A DNA stretch of 64,000 nucleotides from Ephemerocybe angulata (Eukaryota; Basidiomycota; Agaricomycetes; Agaricales; Psathyrellaceae): contig JAACJK010000114.1 in the NCBI GenBank assembly GCA_013368325.1, positions 248,001-312,000 on the forward strand, written 5' to 3'. Shown here piece by piece: positions 45,917 to 60,000 of this stretch. The stretch's first letter is position 1. Each line of letters starts with the position of its first letter. The notes beneath the pieces are model-generated. The model did no database searches. It was not told the origin of the DNA and saw only the letters and a program-made list of their open reading frames with translations. The position numbers and the translations under genes were made by a program.

Positions 45917-46572
45917 AGTGGAAGTTCCTAGCTTAGAAGCAATAAGTATTACCACAAGAAAAGCGTGATGTTTCCAGTGCGTGGCATTGTGAAGCGCCGT
46001 AACAGACCGATTGTATGTTCCCTGTTTTCTTTGTTTCACGGGGAGCAAATAATCGGTCGGTCAAAACGCCACACCATGGCACTGAGGGGAACAAGGATCC
46101 TTTCTTGTGGCGTATGTAAGTTGTCGTGCCGCATGTCAACAACTCTGTTGGGTCTACCCAGGCTCATCGAGGACTTTGACTTGGTGCTGCCCATTTCCGC
46201 TGTGACCCCCAAACGCCTCTCAAGGGCCAAGATTATGTGCCGGCCGTGATGGTGGGAGATGAGCGCCGTCTTGATATAAACAACCCACACCACGCCTGCA
46301 GCGCTTTCCAGATACCTCGCCCTTATTATGCACTTCCGGGTGCCCCTCTTGCTAGCAGCTGACTCAAGCCATAGTCGCGCTGGTCATGGAAACAAATCTT
46401 GGAATAACTGTATATAGTACAACGGTATCCGGGGAGGGCAACTGTGAGCGGTCGGAAAGACGTTTTCCTGTCACCGCTGCACCACAGATATCGAAGGATC
46501 CGCGGCGCGCGTTCTCATATTAATACATACATACATATATATGGCGCGAAGTACAAGGCAAAGTGGAGGTGA

Positions 46573-47876
46573 CTACTGAGATCCGGTAGTTTGGGGATTG
46601 AACATCATATCAATGAACTCGGCCATGGTTGGCACGCCATCGTCGCTTGGTGCGGCCGCTGGCAAGGCGTCATGATCGTCTAGGACATGCGGGCTAGGCT
46701 CTCGGCTGATTTCCTCCGGGATATCAGCCTCGCCGTCACTGGAAGTCCCAGATTCCACTTCCTCTGTGTCGGCATCAGAGCCTGGCAGGATCTCTGTGTC
46801 AAATCCGTCGTCATAGTCTAGTCCGGCATGAGCCTGAGTGATGGGCGCAAGGCAAGAGGGAGGACGGTTGATGAAGCGCTGCTCTGTGTGAGAGGGAATA
46901 CAGCGGTGGAAGACTGAGAGAGGTTCGCGAAGCATAATGATCTTGCAGAGAGAACACTGGACAAATGTCTTGAAGAATTCATCCTCATCCAGCCCGCCTG
47001 CCAGGCTAGTGATGAGGGATTTATTGCCCTTGATCATCGTAGCCACGTCTTCAAACTTGAGGTCTAGGGACACTATAGTTAGGACATGTGAGGTTTATAT
47101 GGGTACGTGGGCTTACCTCTCTTGGAACTCCGCCTCATTACATTTGGCATGACTTGGAAAAGGCCGTCTCCTCCCCGGAATGACTCCTCGACCGAAGATA
47201 TGTTTGCAAGAGCTTCTTGATCAAGTTCATGCTCTGTCCATGCATTATTAACTAAGCCTTCGAAGCATTGAACATAATATACCTCGTTCCTCGTAAAGTT
47301 GGACTTTGATTCCTTGCAAAGGATAGAAGCGTTCCAAGCAGACTGTATCAATCTCGGGTTTAGCAGTTAAGCTTCAGAGACCATGGCAAGGAAATACGTG
47401 CCAAAGTAGCCACATCGCCTCGTTGCGCAGGCAGCAACGTACTCTCCGTGCATTGTTGTCCAGTTTCGGTCAGGGTCTTCATGGGGCATGGGTAGCATTT
47501 CAACGACACCGATGGCGGCCTCAGTGTATGGCACCCCGTCAAGGTAGGCACATAAGCAGCACGGGGCACGGAAATAGTGCGTCCGACGGTGGTCTTGGAG
47601 CTGGTCTGGAGGGAGACGTTTTCCGGAATGATCGTCGCATGGCCTGGGTATACCCATTAAGAAACTTCCTAAGGAATATATTGGATTAACTTACCAGTAC
47701 CACTCAACCAGCTTCCTCAGAGCAGCGCTCCAGTGGTATATGATAGGTGAGCTGCTCGTTGTACGGATGTGACGTGCTTCGATCATGCGGAGGAAATGTT
47801 CCGTCCTACGCGGCGGAGGGGATCCCCAATGAAAAAGCCTTCGGCCACGACCTTGAATAGTATTGACCCGAGGCAT
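46573..47876 (-). CDS. Hypothetical multi-exon protein with cysteine pairs and acidic C-terminus
   Basis: Minus-strand gene starting MPRVNTIQGRGRRLFHWGSP at 47876, with TATATATA about 130 bases upstream on that strand (near 48008-48016). Exon 1 runs to about 47695. Later exons contain HYFRAPCCLCAYLDGVPYTE, HGEYVAACATRRCGY, LERFYPLQGIKVQLYEER, HELDQEALANISSVEESFRG, then FFKTFVQCSLCKIIMLREPL and a Glu/Asp/Ser-rich tail to the stop at 46573. The CxxC and CCxC groups could bind zinc. I do not recognise the family, although similar lone proteins occur widely in Agaricomycetes. Exon borders between 47670 and 47280 are uncertain. Confidence 0.6.
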
Positions 47877-48113
47877 AGTGTCGCGGAGTATAGCTCGGGG
47901 AGTAGGGTGAGTTGCAAGCGCACGACCTAGTGAAGAGAATGAATGGGAAGTGAACCAGGGAATGAAGGCGTATTTGGAATTGACATTCCAGAGACCTTCT
48001 CGTCGGGTATATATACAAATCGCAAGCGAACTTTGCCGGCTCGTCAGGACCCAGGTATTATCTTTCTGTCTCAAACTAGTTTCATAGTAACACTTATTAA
48101 TGGGCGAGAAAGA

Positions 48114-48273
48114 GCTGTATAGATATTACTAGGTATCCAGCGTGCCCTATCCTGCGCTACAATCAATACTATGGAGACTGTGTGGTAGTCTAGGCTGTAT
48201 AGATATTACTAGGTATCCAGCGTGCCCTATCCTGCGCTACAATCAATACTATGGAGACTGTGTGGTAGTCTAG
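48114..48273 (+). repeat. Perfect 80-bp tandem duplication
   Basis: 48114-48193 and 48194-48273 are identical base for base by eye (unit begins GCTGTATAGATATTACTAGG and ends GTGGTAGTCTAG). No difference means a recent event. It lies between two divergent-end genes, not in a frame. Confidence 0.95.
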
Positions 48274-48334
48274 CACCCGCCCTAGTGTAAGTTACAGTCG
48301 CGTAGGTAACAGTATCGCCGGTTCGTCCACCCGG

Positions 48335-48917
48335 TTATACAATCCCAGGTCCCTTCGGGAGTGGCGATGGTGGCGACGGGTGGAAGTATTGGGGCCGCCC
48401 TTGCTCAACGAGCTTCGGCTGCTTCGCAACCTTCATTTTGTCCCACTTGTCCATGTCGAAAACAACGGGGAGGCTGAGGTCTTCAGGGACATGCATTCCA
48501 AACATGGGTCCCAAGGACATCCTACTCAAGCGTGAGTACAACTGAGGTGCAGCTGATACAATGACTTACATTGCCTGGTGGACGTTCTCGAACGTAAGCC
48601 AGGGATCTTCGACAGCGGGACCTGGCCCTGACGCTGGTGCATCAGGACCATCCTCAACTTCTTCACCTGATTGGCTATCCGACTCGCTTTCTTCGTCATC
48701 CGTATACTGGCCCCTGTCATGCCTTTCTCGTCGCTCCCGATCCACCAACTCTGCCCACTTGTCGTTCCTCGCCTTTCCTTCTATCAGCCATCGTCGGTAA
48801 GCTCCAAGGTCCGTCCAAACCCTCTCAACCCCGCAGTCCGTGTCGTGTATGATGCAGTCAATTTGAGGGAAATTGGGGAGAGCCGGTCGCGCTTTGGTAC
48901 GTTGCTTGGGCGGCATC
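48335..48917 (-). CDS. Hypothetical protein, two exons, proline-rich C-terminus
   Basis: Starts MPPKQRTKARPALPNFPQID at 48917. Exon 1 reads CIIHDTDCGVERVWTDLGAY, KARNDKWAELVDRERRERHD, then an acidic Asp/Glu/Ser stretch and DPWLTFENVHQA. A GTAAGT...GAGTAG intron (about 48568-48518) leads in frame to MSLGPMFGMHVPEDLSLPVV and a basic, Pro-rich end, stop at 48335. About 180 residues. No family recognised. The mix of a charged middle and short Pro-rich tail gives no function. Confidence 0.6.
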
Positions 48918-49992
48918 AGGGTCCTGAAAGATGAGTTCAGCCGAGCATGACGTTTATATACTTGCTCGACGTATCGTTCATGAGCCACGAAAAATTGCAT
49001 GGTCGCGATGGCATGGCGACGGTAGAATGAACAACGAGCTGCGAGCGGAGTAATGTGACGTCTTGGCATGTTGAGCTGCCCTGGCATAATGCGACGAGGA
49101 CGTGGGAGGTGAAGGACTGTCGAGCGGCGAGTTCAGGGCGATGCGACGCGTCGGCACTGTTGAGCTCGGCGTGACGCGTTGGTGAAGCGACGGGGATGTG
49201 GCTGGGTGATTGACGAGGTCGCATGGGCAGCGTAGATGAGGGTACGCGCCGACAGACCAGCGGGTTCAGAAGAAGCCCATGGTCAACCGACCTGACCGCG
49301 ATTTTCGAAGGAGACCACAGTGCCGATACTCCCTGCCGCTGCTGGGTCTGAAGGAGGTTGTGCCGCATCTGGATGTGGACGTGCGATGTTGCCCACGAGA
49401 CTTCTACGCCCACCATATCGTCCTCCGGGACTTCCGCTGGGGTAGGCGCTGACGGACCTGCGACGCTGGCGGAAGGTGTAGGCAGCGCAGGCAACGCCAG
49501 CAACGGGCGCCTCCTCCTCCTTCCCGTCGTCCCAGGCTCTCTTGTCGCAGCCCTCCCTGGACTCTTCTCCTTCTCGAGTCCAACGTCGTCGTGCTGGGTA
49601 GGTGCACGCTCAGCAGTGGTCAGGCGTGCGGAGGTTCGGGTCTTGTCTGTTCGAAGGCGTATAGATTGTCAGAAATAGAGGTTGTGCATGTGGTGGAGGC
49701 TGTACGTACTTGATAACTTTGTGGGCGGTGTAGCACCATTATTGTTCTCTCGATATCGTAGGCAGCTGCTCGTGGTGGCCCTTGTCGTCGTTGTCGTAGT
49801 GGATATGGCGAGGTACCGACCTCTGTTTGCCATCAGCTGCCGCGGACAAGCGCCCGAGCCATAAATGGCCTAGGGTAACAGTTCTTCGGGTGCGCAATAG
49901 AAAAACACAGGATTATTGTATTTGAAAGTATTATTACCCCAATCCACGAAATGAAATCTCACTCAAGTAAAAGTAAGATGTAAGGGTAGGCG
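48918..49992. other. Stretch with a weak minus-strand open frame
   Basis: A minus-strand frame of about 190 codons (49503-48937, beginning MLALPALPTPSASVAGPSAP) is Ala/Pro/Ser-rich and may be an upstream part of the neighbouring gene or chance. I cannot decide. The rest holds nothing I recognise. Confidence 0.25.
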
Positions 49993-51402
49993 CTAAGACG
50001 GTCGGTCAGTTGGACCGCTTCCGCTAGCCTCGTAGTTGGCAGTTTCCTCGAGCTGGAGCAAGCGGCGCCGTTCCTTTATCTTGGAATAAACGGAGTCTTA
50101 CTTCCGCCTCCTCCTCCGGGTCCTCGAGTAACTCGATGACTAAATTGTAGAAATATTCCGAGTCTGTTACCCTATCTGTTCTGGAGAAAGACGGGCAAGC
50201 ACTTAAGCCAAATCGAACCTAGGCAAGAACACAAAATAAATGACCGATTAAGACGTAAGAATGGGGAGCGAGTAACCTGGGTGGCGATGTAGGCAATCGA
50301 GGGAGCAGTCACAGTCTTCATCCCATGAATTCGGGCGTTGCAAGAACGAGTTGCCCGGTTAGCTCCTTTGCTATTGACGGAGCTAGGAGAGGTAAAGACA
50401 TGTTTATATGCCTGTTGGATATGTAATCGATGAAACAGGGTGTAGTGATGAAGATGCTCACGGATACGAGGATGGAGCTACGAAATAGCCCTGACCACGG
50501 GTTCTTGGGGTCGTATTCATATGCCCGATACAGAAACCGAGGCCACAGGTCGCCCGAAGGGACGAGCTGACCGCTTACGAGCTCTCTCTGTATCCTGGAT
50601 TCCCAAATTATAAACAATATCAAGAATATAGAAACTAGGGAAATACTCACTTCGGGTCGTTCCAGTCCAGGTTCACAGGGCAGAGAAGTTCGCCAGTTCG
50701 AGGGTGGTGAAAACCTCGATCGGTTTTGACATTGCGCTGAATGGGCGGCATCAAGACACCACCAGGAGGGGTGATCCAGTCGACAAGGACGGATTTGAGC
50801 GACTTTGTGTCGTCAGCTCTTGCAGAATCAACACCTCTTGTGATCTAAGCAAGTGGAAGATAATCAAAACAATGCTTCGACCACTACGGGAGGAAGTACC
50901 ATGTCAGCGACATAAAAGGTGTCGTGTTCTGTTCCAGTGTTGAGACGGTCCTCGAGAGTTGGACTAAGTGCCAGAAGCTGCTTGTAAATCTTGTGCTCGG
51001 ACAGTTCGCTGATGCAAGATATCAGCTCACGATGTGTGTCGGGTTATACACAAGCGGGAAATACCTTGGCGATAAGTCACCCTCCATGATACGACCCGTT
51101 TCGAGCTGTAGATTCCTGGTTATTCCATTCTTGAGGAGTGGTTGCATGCGGTAAAAGGTGCGTATGGTTCGTCCGAAGTGCCTGCCATAGTGCACCAGTG
51201 GATCCACACGAGTTCTTGATAGCTCCGAGTTAGCGCCGAGACGGACGATAGGCGAAAATATTGACTTGAGATGGACTCACTGCTTATGGGAATGATCTGA
51301 GGAGGAAAGAGCTTCTCTTGCCCTCTTTCCAAGATTCGACTGAGTGCGAACAGCACCGGCTTTGTTCGTGGGCTCATTCTCTTTGTTGGAAGTAGAGGCC
51401 AT
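49993..51402 (-). CDS. DUF6698-type protein
   Basis: Starts MASTSNKENEPTNKAGAVRT at 51402, then an intron (GTGAGTCCATC...) and TRVDPLVHYGRHFGRTIRTF, NGITRNLQLETGRIMEGDLS, LSEHKIYKQLLALSPTLEDR, IQRNVKTDRGFHHPRTGELL, CPVNLDWNDPK, IQRELVSGQLVPSGDLWPRF, LYRAYEYDPKNPWSGLFRSS, and near the end LSACPSFSRTDRVTDSEYFY followed by VIELLEDPEEEAEV. The HYGRHFGRT block and FSRTD-TDS-FY block are, to my knowledge, the signature of the multicopy DUF6698 family of Agaricomycetes, which lies often near transposons. No function is known. The stop is either 50024 or 49993, depending on the reading of the last codons. Confidence 0.7.
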
Positions 51403-52140
51403 ACTAGTTAGAGATGGGCGACAAAGGTCTGGATAGTGACGGACTATTCGTACCGCCGTATATCTTTATACGCACCCCATATCTACTCTTGCCTTTCCAT
51501 CACCTCTTGTCGCCAGCGACAGAGTTTTTATCACTTCAAGACCTGTTCCCCCGGCGTAACTGCACCTCACTTCCCCAAGGGGTCGAGAGGAGGTCGCCTA
51601 GATACAGCTTCAGTCCTCCAGGCCTTGAAAATCAACAAACCTTGTCTAGGAAACGGGGAACGGAGGGCAGTGCACACGTCGACGTGGTGTTGAACAGCAC
51701 TTCTACCACAAGGTAACGAGTACCCGCCACTGGCGAAGAGCGTTTATAAGCTTAGAATGAATGAGTTAGAATCAACTATGGCAGTATAAGTATAATACAC
51801 ACTGGTCAAAACTCGATGGGCGTGATCTCAGCAGTATCATGATGGCCACTTCCAAGTGCAGAAGCTTGTTGTTGACGCCGCTAGGGCTTGAGCGCTTGAT
51901 CCACCGGTCGTGAAGACGATACCGCCCATGAAGGACTCGGAAACGTATTTTGCATTGTAGGTGCGTCTCAGCGGTAATTGGATTAGCGTGTCGGAAAGAC
52001 CTGCTTCGGGATAGAGTATGATTGACGCCGGTGAATGAGTTTAACAACGTATTCCCCCTGTAGGCGGGTGAGGCGACAACCGCGGGAGAGTAGGACACTA
52101 TCGCACTTGTAGAATATAACCACGGTCACTAGATAGTCCA
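51403..52140. other. Intergenic stretch
   Basis: No supported gene or repeat. Frames up to 108 codons lack motifs. Confidence 0.4.
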
Positions 52141-54267
<2,127 letters not shown>

Positions 54268-54749
54268 TCACATACTACACGCTCGATACATGGAAGATAA
54301 CCACGCACTCAATCTGCCTCATCTCAGGCGTCAGATAAAGAGGCCCAGCGAAGACAAGCGGTATAGGGTTAAGCATTCCAGAGGGCGGATACGATACCGC
54401 TGTAAACTGGTATGCATCTTATGCCGGTGCTTCTCCAGGGGGAGGGGACGGGCCCGTACCACCGTGCTTTCTGTTTCCTTGGAAGTTGAATCCGCTGTGG
54501 TTCTCGAGGCGTGTGTACACCCCGAGGCCTAAAATATGAAAGTAGCCTGGGTCGTAATCCTGTGGAAGTCGAGAGTTGCAAAGCATGTTCATATAATGGC
54601 CCTATCGCCCTCATCATAATGTGCAGAACCGAACACGCCCATCTGATCAGCAAGAACTGAGTAGTCAAGGTTGAGTTAGCAAAGGAACTGTCCATGAGTG
54701 TTTCCTACTCACTACTACCAGCATTGGGTACCGAAGCTATGTTACATTG
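54268..54749. other. Stretch between ubiquitin array and retrotransposon
   Basis: No supported gene. GAAGG at 54750-54754 is the left target duplication of the retrotransposon. Confidence 0.4.
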
Positions 54750-54754
54750 GAAGG

Positions 54755-55304
54755 TGTCGTGAACACCGGTCAGCCTACCTATTTTCTCTTCTTTTCCTTT
54801 CATTTCTTCCTTTACTATTCATTCGTGCGCATTCCTGCACACTCTTGCACACCTTTGCACACCCTTGCACACCTTCACACTGCCTTCGCTCTTCTGAGCC
54901 CTCCCCTCACTTCATGCACAGCACAGTCGTGCTTCTTATTCTCGTGCACAGCACATTCACACCTTGTTCACACCTTTGTTCTCAGGCGCACTGCCCGCGC
55001 GCTGCCTTTTAGTCATATCGACTCATATGGACTCTATTGTTCTTTGGATCATTCTATTGTTCTATTTTCGTTCGAGATCATCTGGACACATATATACTCG
55101 TAGCTACTCGTTCATTATTCCCCACTTGATCTCTTTGACTATACAGGTACATAGTCGCTTCGCTCCTATTCCCTGTATTCTATTTACCTTTGACTATACA
55201 GCCCTTGTATCTGCATCGCTGCTCGTCGCTCGTCCGACCTCTGCTCCTCTGCTCTCTGCTCTCTGCTCGTCGCTCGCCCGACATCAGCCGGCGTCTTCGC
55301 CACA
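54755..55304 (+). repeat. Left (5') LTR
   Basis: Begins TGTCGTGAACACCGG and ends CGTCTTCGCCACA. It contains tandem CACACCTTTGCACAC-type motifs (about 54836-54875). The same sequence and length as the right LTR. Confidence 0.95.
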
Positions 55305-55751
55305 TTAGATCAAGTCCTCCCAACTGCGCCGACGTCCATCGTCCTCGCAGCCCTGCTAGCCGGCACCATCGCGCCCACCCGTTCACCCTCACCTGCAGCC
55401 TCTGACGGCTCTGAACCAGACAGCTGTGAACTGCAGCTTCACGGCCTACAGATCGACTCTGCCTATCTCCGATCCACCACCGATTCGGTCTTCTCCTCAG
55501 TCTACTGGTACATCGACCGGAACGGCTTAATCGTCTACACTGACTGCGCAGAACAGCCCTGCCCCCACGCTAAGGAAACCCAGGATTCTATCCCAGGCTT
55601 CTACCTCTCTGGCCTCCGTGGAGAACTAGTCCTACCACTAGTCCCACAATACCTGCACCCTACCAGCCCGCCTAGTCGCGTCCCACCCCCATCGTCGCCT
55701 CCACCGCCGTACTCCCCGAAACTCCCCGACTACCCAAGTCCACCCTCTACC

Positions 55752-57044
55752 ATGGCCGATGCCGCATCTGCCCAACGTCTCGAAACCCTCTTCGCCAAGC
55801 TTATACAAGCTCAGGAGAAGACCAACGAGCAGCTGAACAAACTGGCTACCGCTCAAACCCAAGCTGCCTCCGCCGTAGCCCCACCTGCACCCGCTCCAAC
55901 CTCTAACACCACCCAGGTTGGGGCTGTCAACGTGTCCACCGGCTCCAGCATGGCTCGCCCGGAGCCTTTCAAGGGAGGTTCCGCCGACGCCCGGCGATTC
56001 CTCCAGTACTACACCATGTGGGCCCGATCGAAGGAAGCTCCCCTCAACAAGCTCAACACTACCACTGGCTTCCACGAGATTGCTCCCGAGCAGTGGATCA
56101 TCCATGCCCTCTCGCTCCTGCAGGGGGAAGCCGCGATATGGGCCGTCCGCTACCTCCAAGACATCGAGGCCCATGCCACCACCCAAGCCGCCGCTGCAGC
56201 CGCTACCGCAGCCAACCAGACCGCTGTCCCCGTCACCCCCTTCCCCTTCAGCGGATCGTGGGACGAGTTCGTCAAGGCCTTCAAGGCCCGCTTCATGGCC
56301 TCGGACGACAACGCCGAAGCCCAGAGGGAACTCGAGTCCATCACCCAGGGCAACAAGACGGTTGCGCAGTACGCAGCGCGCTTCCAGGAGGTCTCCGGAC
56401 GCACGGACTACTCCGAGTCGGACCTTGGCCATCGCTTCAAGCAGGGCCTCTCCAAGGACGCCCGTGCCTGGTTGACCATGGCCTCCTTCGCCAAAGCGCC
56501 TGCCAGCTTCGAGGAGCTCGTCCAGCTCGCCGTCAAGGTTGACTTCCACATGCGCGACAGCATGGCGGAAGGCCCTCGTACCAAGGGTTCCACTGCCTAC
56601 TCCCCTCCCACTGCTGCTCGCGACCCCTACGCCATGGATGTCGACGCTAGTCGAAGCTCGACGGCTCGCACCCGCGAAGACTTCACCAAGCTCATGCGAG
56701 GTCGCTGCTACGGGTGCGGCTCCAAGGCCCACCTGAAGTCGGCAGGAGGACACGAGGCCACCAAGTGTGGATACTGCGCCCGCATCGGGCACATCGAGGC
56801 CGTCTGCCAGGACAAGTACCTAGGCAACGAGAAAGGCCGAGGAGCCCGACGCTCCCAGAAGGCAGCTGCCACGACCAGCGACACCCCCTTCACCCTCTTC
56901 CCAGGCGAGACCTCTGCCCCCAACGTCTCGTCCCCTGCCCCTTCGACGACGCCCGAGGACCCTAGGTTCACACGCCTAGAGGCTGCCCTCGCCGAGCAGA
57001 ACCGTCTCTTCGGGCTCCTCGCCAACGACAAGCCGGGTTTTTGA
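55752..57044 (+). CDS. gag: Gag polyprotein of the retrotransposon
   Basis: 430 residues from ATG 55752. N-terminal Ala/Gln-rich helical part (LETLFAKLIQAQEKTNEQLN), then a Ty3-type capsid: ARRFLQYYTMWARSKEAPLN, LSLLQGEAAIWAVRYLQDIE, WDEFVKAFKARFMASDDNAE, RELESITQGNKTVAQYAARF and LGHRFKQGLSKDARAWLTMA. Near residue 320-350 lie two zinc knuckles: an irregular CYGCGSKAH...C and a canonical CGYCARIGHIEAVC (CX2CX4HX4C). It packages the element RNA in virus-like particles. The frame is open for another 186 codons upstream of this ATG, reaching into the LTR, but without an ATG. Gag ends at TGA 57042-57044, directly at the frameshift site. Confidence 0.95.
   Translation: MADAASAQRLETLFAKLIQAQEKTNEQLNKLATAQTQAASAVAPPAPAPTSNTTQVGAVNVSTGSSMARPEPFKGGSADARRFLQYYTMWARSKEAPLNKLNTTTGFHEIAPEQWIIHALSLLQGEAAIWAVRYLQDIEAHATTQAAAAAATAANQTAVPVTPFPFSGSWDEFVKAFKARFMASDDNAEAQRELESITQGNKTVAQYAARFQEVSGRTDYSESDLGHRFKQGLSKDARAWLTMASFAKAPASFEELVQLAVKVDFHMRDSMAEGPRTKGSTAYSPPTAARDPYAMDVDASRSSTARTREDFTKLMRGRCYGCGSKAHLKSAGGHEATKCGYCARIGHIEAVCQDKYLGNEKGRGARRSQKAAATTSDTPFTLFPGETSAPNVSSPAPSTTPEDPRFTRLEAALAEQNRLFGLLANDKPGF
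57035..57041 (+). promoter_or_regulatory. Predicted -1 ribosomal frameshift site GGGTTTT
   Basis: In gag frame the heptamer reads G GGT TTT, of the canonical X XXY YYZ type, and the next codon is the gag stop TGA. Slipping back one base continues TTG AAG CGG, exactly the pol frame. Confidence 0.75.
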
Positions 57045-60000
57045 AGCGGGTGCCCGTCCGTGCTGCCGCACGCGTACCCATCGCTATGTGTTCCACCTCC
57101 TCCTATGACTCCATCTCATCATGTACCATTAGTTCTATTCGTGAAATCGATCCTACTTCAGACCATTTCCGAGTACGAACAATGTTGAGAGGTCGCAACA
57201 GGAGCACTAGCTCAGCAGCCATGATAGATTGTGGGGCTACCGCCCTCTTTCTTGACCACCCCTTTGTCCTAAAGCATCACATCACAACCTTCCCACTCCG
57301 TCACCCTATCCTCCTTCGCAACATTGATGGCTCCCCAAATACCGCCGGGGACATCACCCACTTCGCACGTCTTCACCTCACGGTCGGACCCCATAACCGC
57401 TGGACGGACTTTCTTGTCACCGACCTAGGAGGCGAGAACATCATCCTGGGACTCCCCTGGCTTCGCCAGGTTAACCCAGAGATTGACTGGACAAAGGGTA
57501 TCGTGCGCATCAACCCCCGAGCCACCATCGAGGATGTTCCGGAGGACCCGAACCCGAGCCATGCTCTGGGGGAACCGTCCAACGGATCCATCCTGGAAGA
57601 GATCTATGCCTCGAGCGCACCCCCAGACCCCATCGCATCCATTCCAGAGCTCCTACCTTCACGCCGTCATCCCCGCGCCTCGGTAGAGGAGGTGCCGGAG
57701 GAAAGACATCCGTGTTTGGACTTAGGGGAACCCTCTGATGGAGCGATTCTGGAGGAGATCTACGCCTCTTGGCCCACACTCCCCAGCTCTCCAACTCCTG
57801 AACCTGCCCCACCGTCGTCGCCCCCTCCTGTGGAAGAGAAGCCCGAAACACCCTTCTGCCGAATCCGTGCTAACCGAACAACCCGACGCCGCTGGCTTCG
57901 AGCTGGCATCATCGAGCGCACGGATGAGGAACTGTGGTGTTCGGCTGGCTTCACCTACTCCCAGAAGATCGCTGAGGACGCGAAGAAAGGTAAACCGGAG
58001 AGAACCCTCGATGAGATCATCCCTGCCCACTACCGAGAACACGCCGCCGTCTTTTCTGAACAAGAATCCACTCGCCTGCCAAGCCACAAGGATTGGGATC
58101 ATGCCATCGAGCTCACGCCTGGTGCTCCAGCCAACATCCGCACCAAGATCTACCCCATGTCCCTAGATGAACAGGCCGTGCTCGATACGTTCCTCCAGGA
58201 GAACCTCGCCAAAGGATACATCCAACCGTCTAAGTCGCCCATCTCCTCCCCGGTCTTCTTCATCAAGAAGAAGGACGGAACACTCCGCTTCATCCAGGAC
58301 TATCGCCGTCTCAACGAGTACACCATCAAGAACCGGTACCCGCTCCCTCTTGTCGCCGACATCATCAGCCGTCTTCGAGGTGCCAAATACTTCACCAAGT
58401 TTGATGTCCGCTGGGGATACAACAACGTCCGCATAAAGGAGGGAGATGAATGGAAAGCTGCGTTCGCTACTAGCCGAGGCCTCTTCGAACCCAAAGTCAT
58501 GTTTTTCGGTCTAACCAACTCACCTGCCACATTCCAGGGCCTCATGAACTCGATCTTCTCAGATCTGGTCGCCTCCGGCAAGGTGGCGGTCTACCTCGAC
58601 GACATCCTCATCTTCACCATGGACCTGGAAGAACACCGCCGCATCACCCACGAAGTCCTTCGTCGCCTGCGCCAGCATGACCTCTACCTACGTCCAGAGA
58701 AGTGTGAGTTTGAGAAGGAGGAGATCGAGTATCTGGGTATGGTTATCCGAGAGGGAGAGGTGAGCATGGACCCTGCTAAGGTCCAAGCCGTCCGTGGCTG
58801 GCCTGTACCGCGCAACGTCCGCGAAGTCCGAGGATTCCTGGGCTTTGCCAACTTCTACCGCCGCTTCATCAAGGACTTCTCCAAAGTCGCCCGCCCCCTC
58901 CATGACCTCACTAAGAAGAACACCCCGTTCGAATGGACGGACGAGCGTCAGCAAGCCTTCGAAACCCTCCGTGACGCGTTCATCTCGGCCCCTGTCCTCG
59001 CCCTCTGGGATCCTGATCGCCCAACTCGCATCGAAGTCGACGCCTCTGGCTTTGCCACTGGAGGTGCTCTTCTTCAGCAAGCTGCTGACGGCGCTTGGCA
59101 CCCTGTCGCCTTCCGATCAGCGTCTATGGACCCAGCTCAACGGAACTACGAGATCTATGACCGGGAGATGCTAGCCATCATCGAAGCCCTTAAGGATTGG
59201 CGCCCGTTCCTGGAAGGTCTCCCTGACACCTTCGGGATCGTGACCGATCATGCTAACCTGAAGTACTGGCGCACTGCTCAAGATCTGGCACGACGACAGG
59301 CGAGATGGGCCCTGTACCTCTCTCGCTTCGACTTCCGTCTCGAACACCGCCCGGGTGCCGCTAACACCCAAGCTGACCCCCTCTCGCGCATGCCCCACCA
59401 TCACGTCTCGGACTCTGACGACAACACCCAGCGCACTGTCCTCCGCCCTGAACACTTCGCCAAACTCGCGGCCGCTTCCCAGTTCACCAACCCCCTCGAA
59501 GACCGAATTCGTCGTGCGAGTGCACGCGAGTCTGTGGTCTTGGGAGGGCTAGAGAAGCTGCGCAAGTTTGGTCCCCAGAAACTCGTCAACGGGTTGACAG
59601 AGTGGACAGAGGAGAACGGGTTAGTACGGTTCAGAGGCAAGGTATACGTCCCAGCAGACGAGGAACTCCGGCGAGAGGTGGTAAAGCAGTGCCACGATGA
59701 CCCCACTTCAGGCCATCCCGGGAACCATGCAACCCTCGAACGGGTCGAGCGGTTGTACTGGTGGCCCACGATGCGTGCTTTTGTGAAGAAGTACGTCGAA
59801 GGCTGCGACCTCTGTGCCCGACGCAAGCATGCCCAGCACCCTCGTGCCCTCACCCAGCCCATGGACGTCCCCGAAGGCCCTTGGGAGGCTGTTGGAGTTG
59901 ACCTCATCACACAGCTACCACCTGCCCATGGATTCGATGCAGTCATCGTCTTCACCGACTTCTTCACCAAGCAGATCCACGCACTCCCCTGCTCCTCCAC

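Larger units (their letters stand above)
44291..46572. other. Gene-poor stretch with short direct repeats
   Basis: Apart from the repeats at 44523-44742 and 45798-45916 I see no gene, RNA or transposon end. Some frames reach 80-120 codons but lack motifs and splice context. Confidence 0.4.

Noticed and set aside
48114..48273. CRISPR-like array
   Set aside because: Two contiguous copies without spacers in a eukaryotic sequence: a plain tandem duplication.
55638..56792. Long minus-strand open frame (384 codons) opposite gag
   Set aside because: Gly/Val-rich antisense shadow of the GC-rich gag frame. The plus strand has clear capsid and zinc-knuckle motifs.
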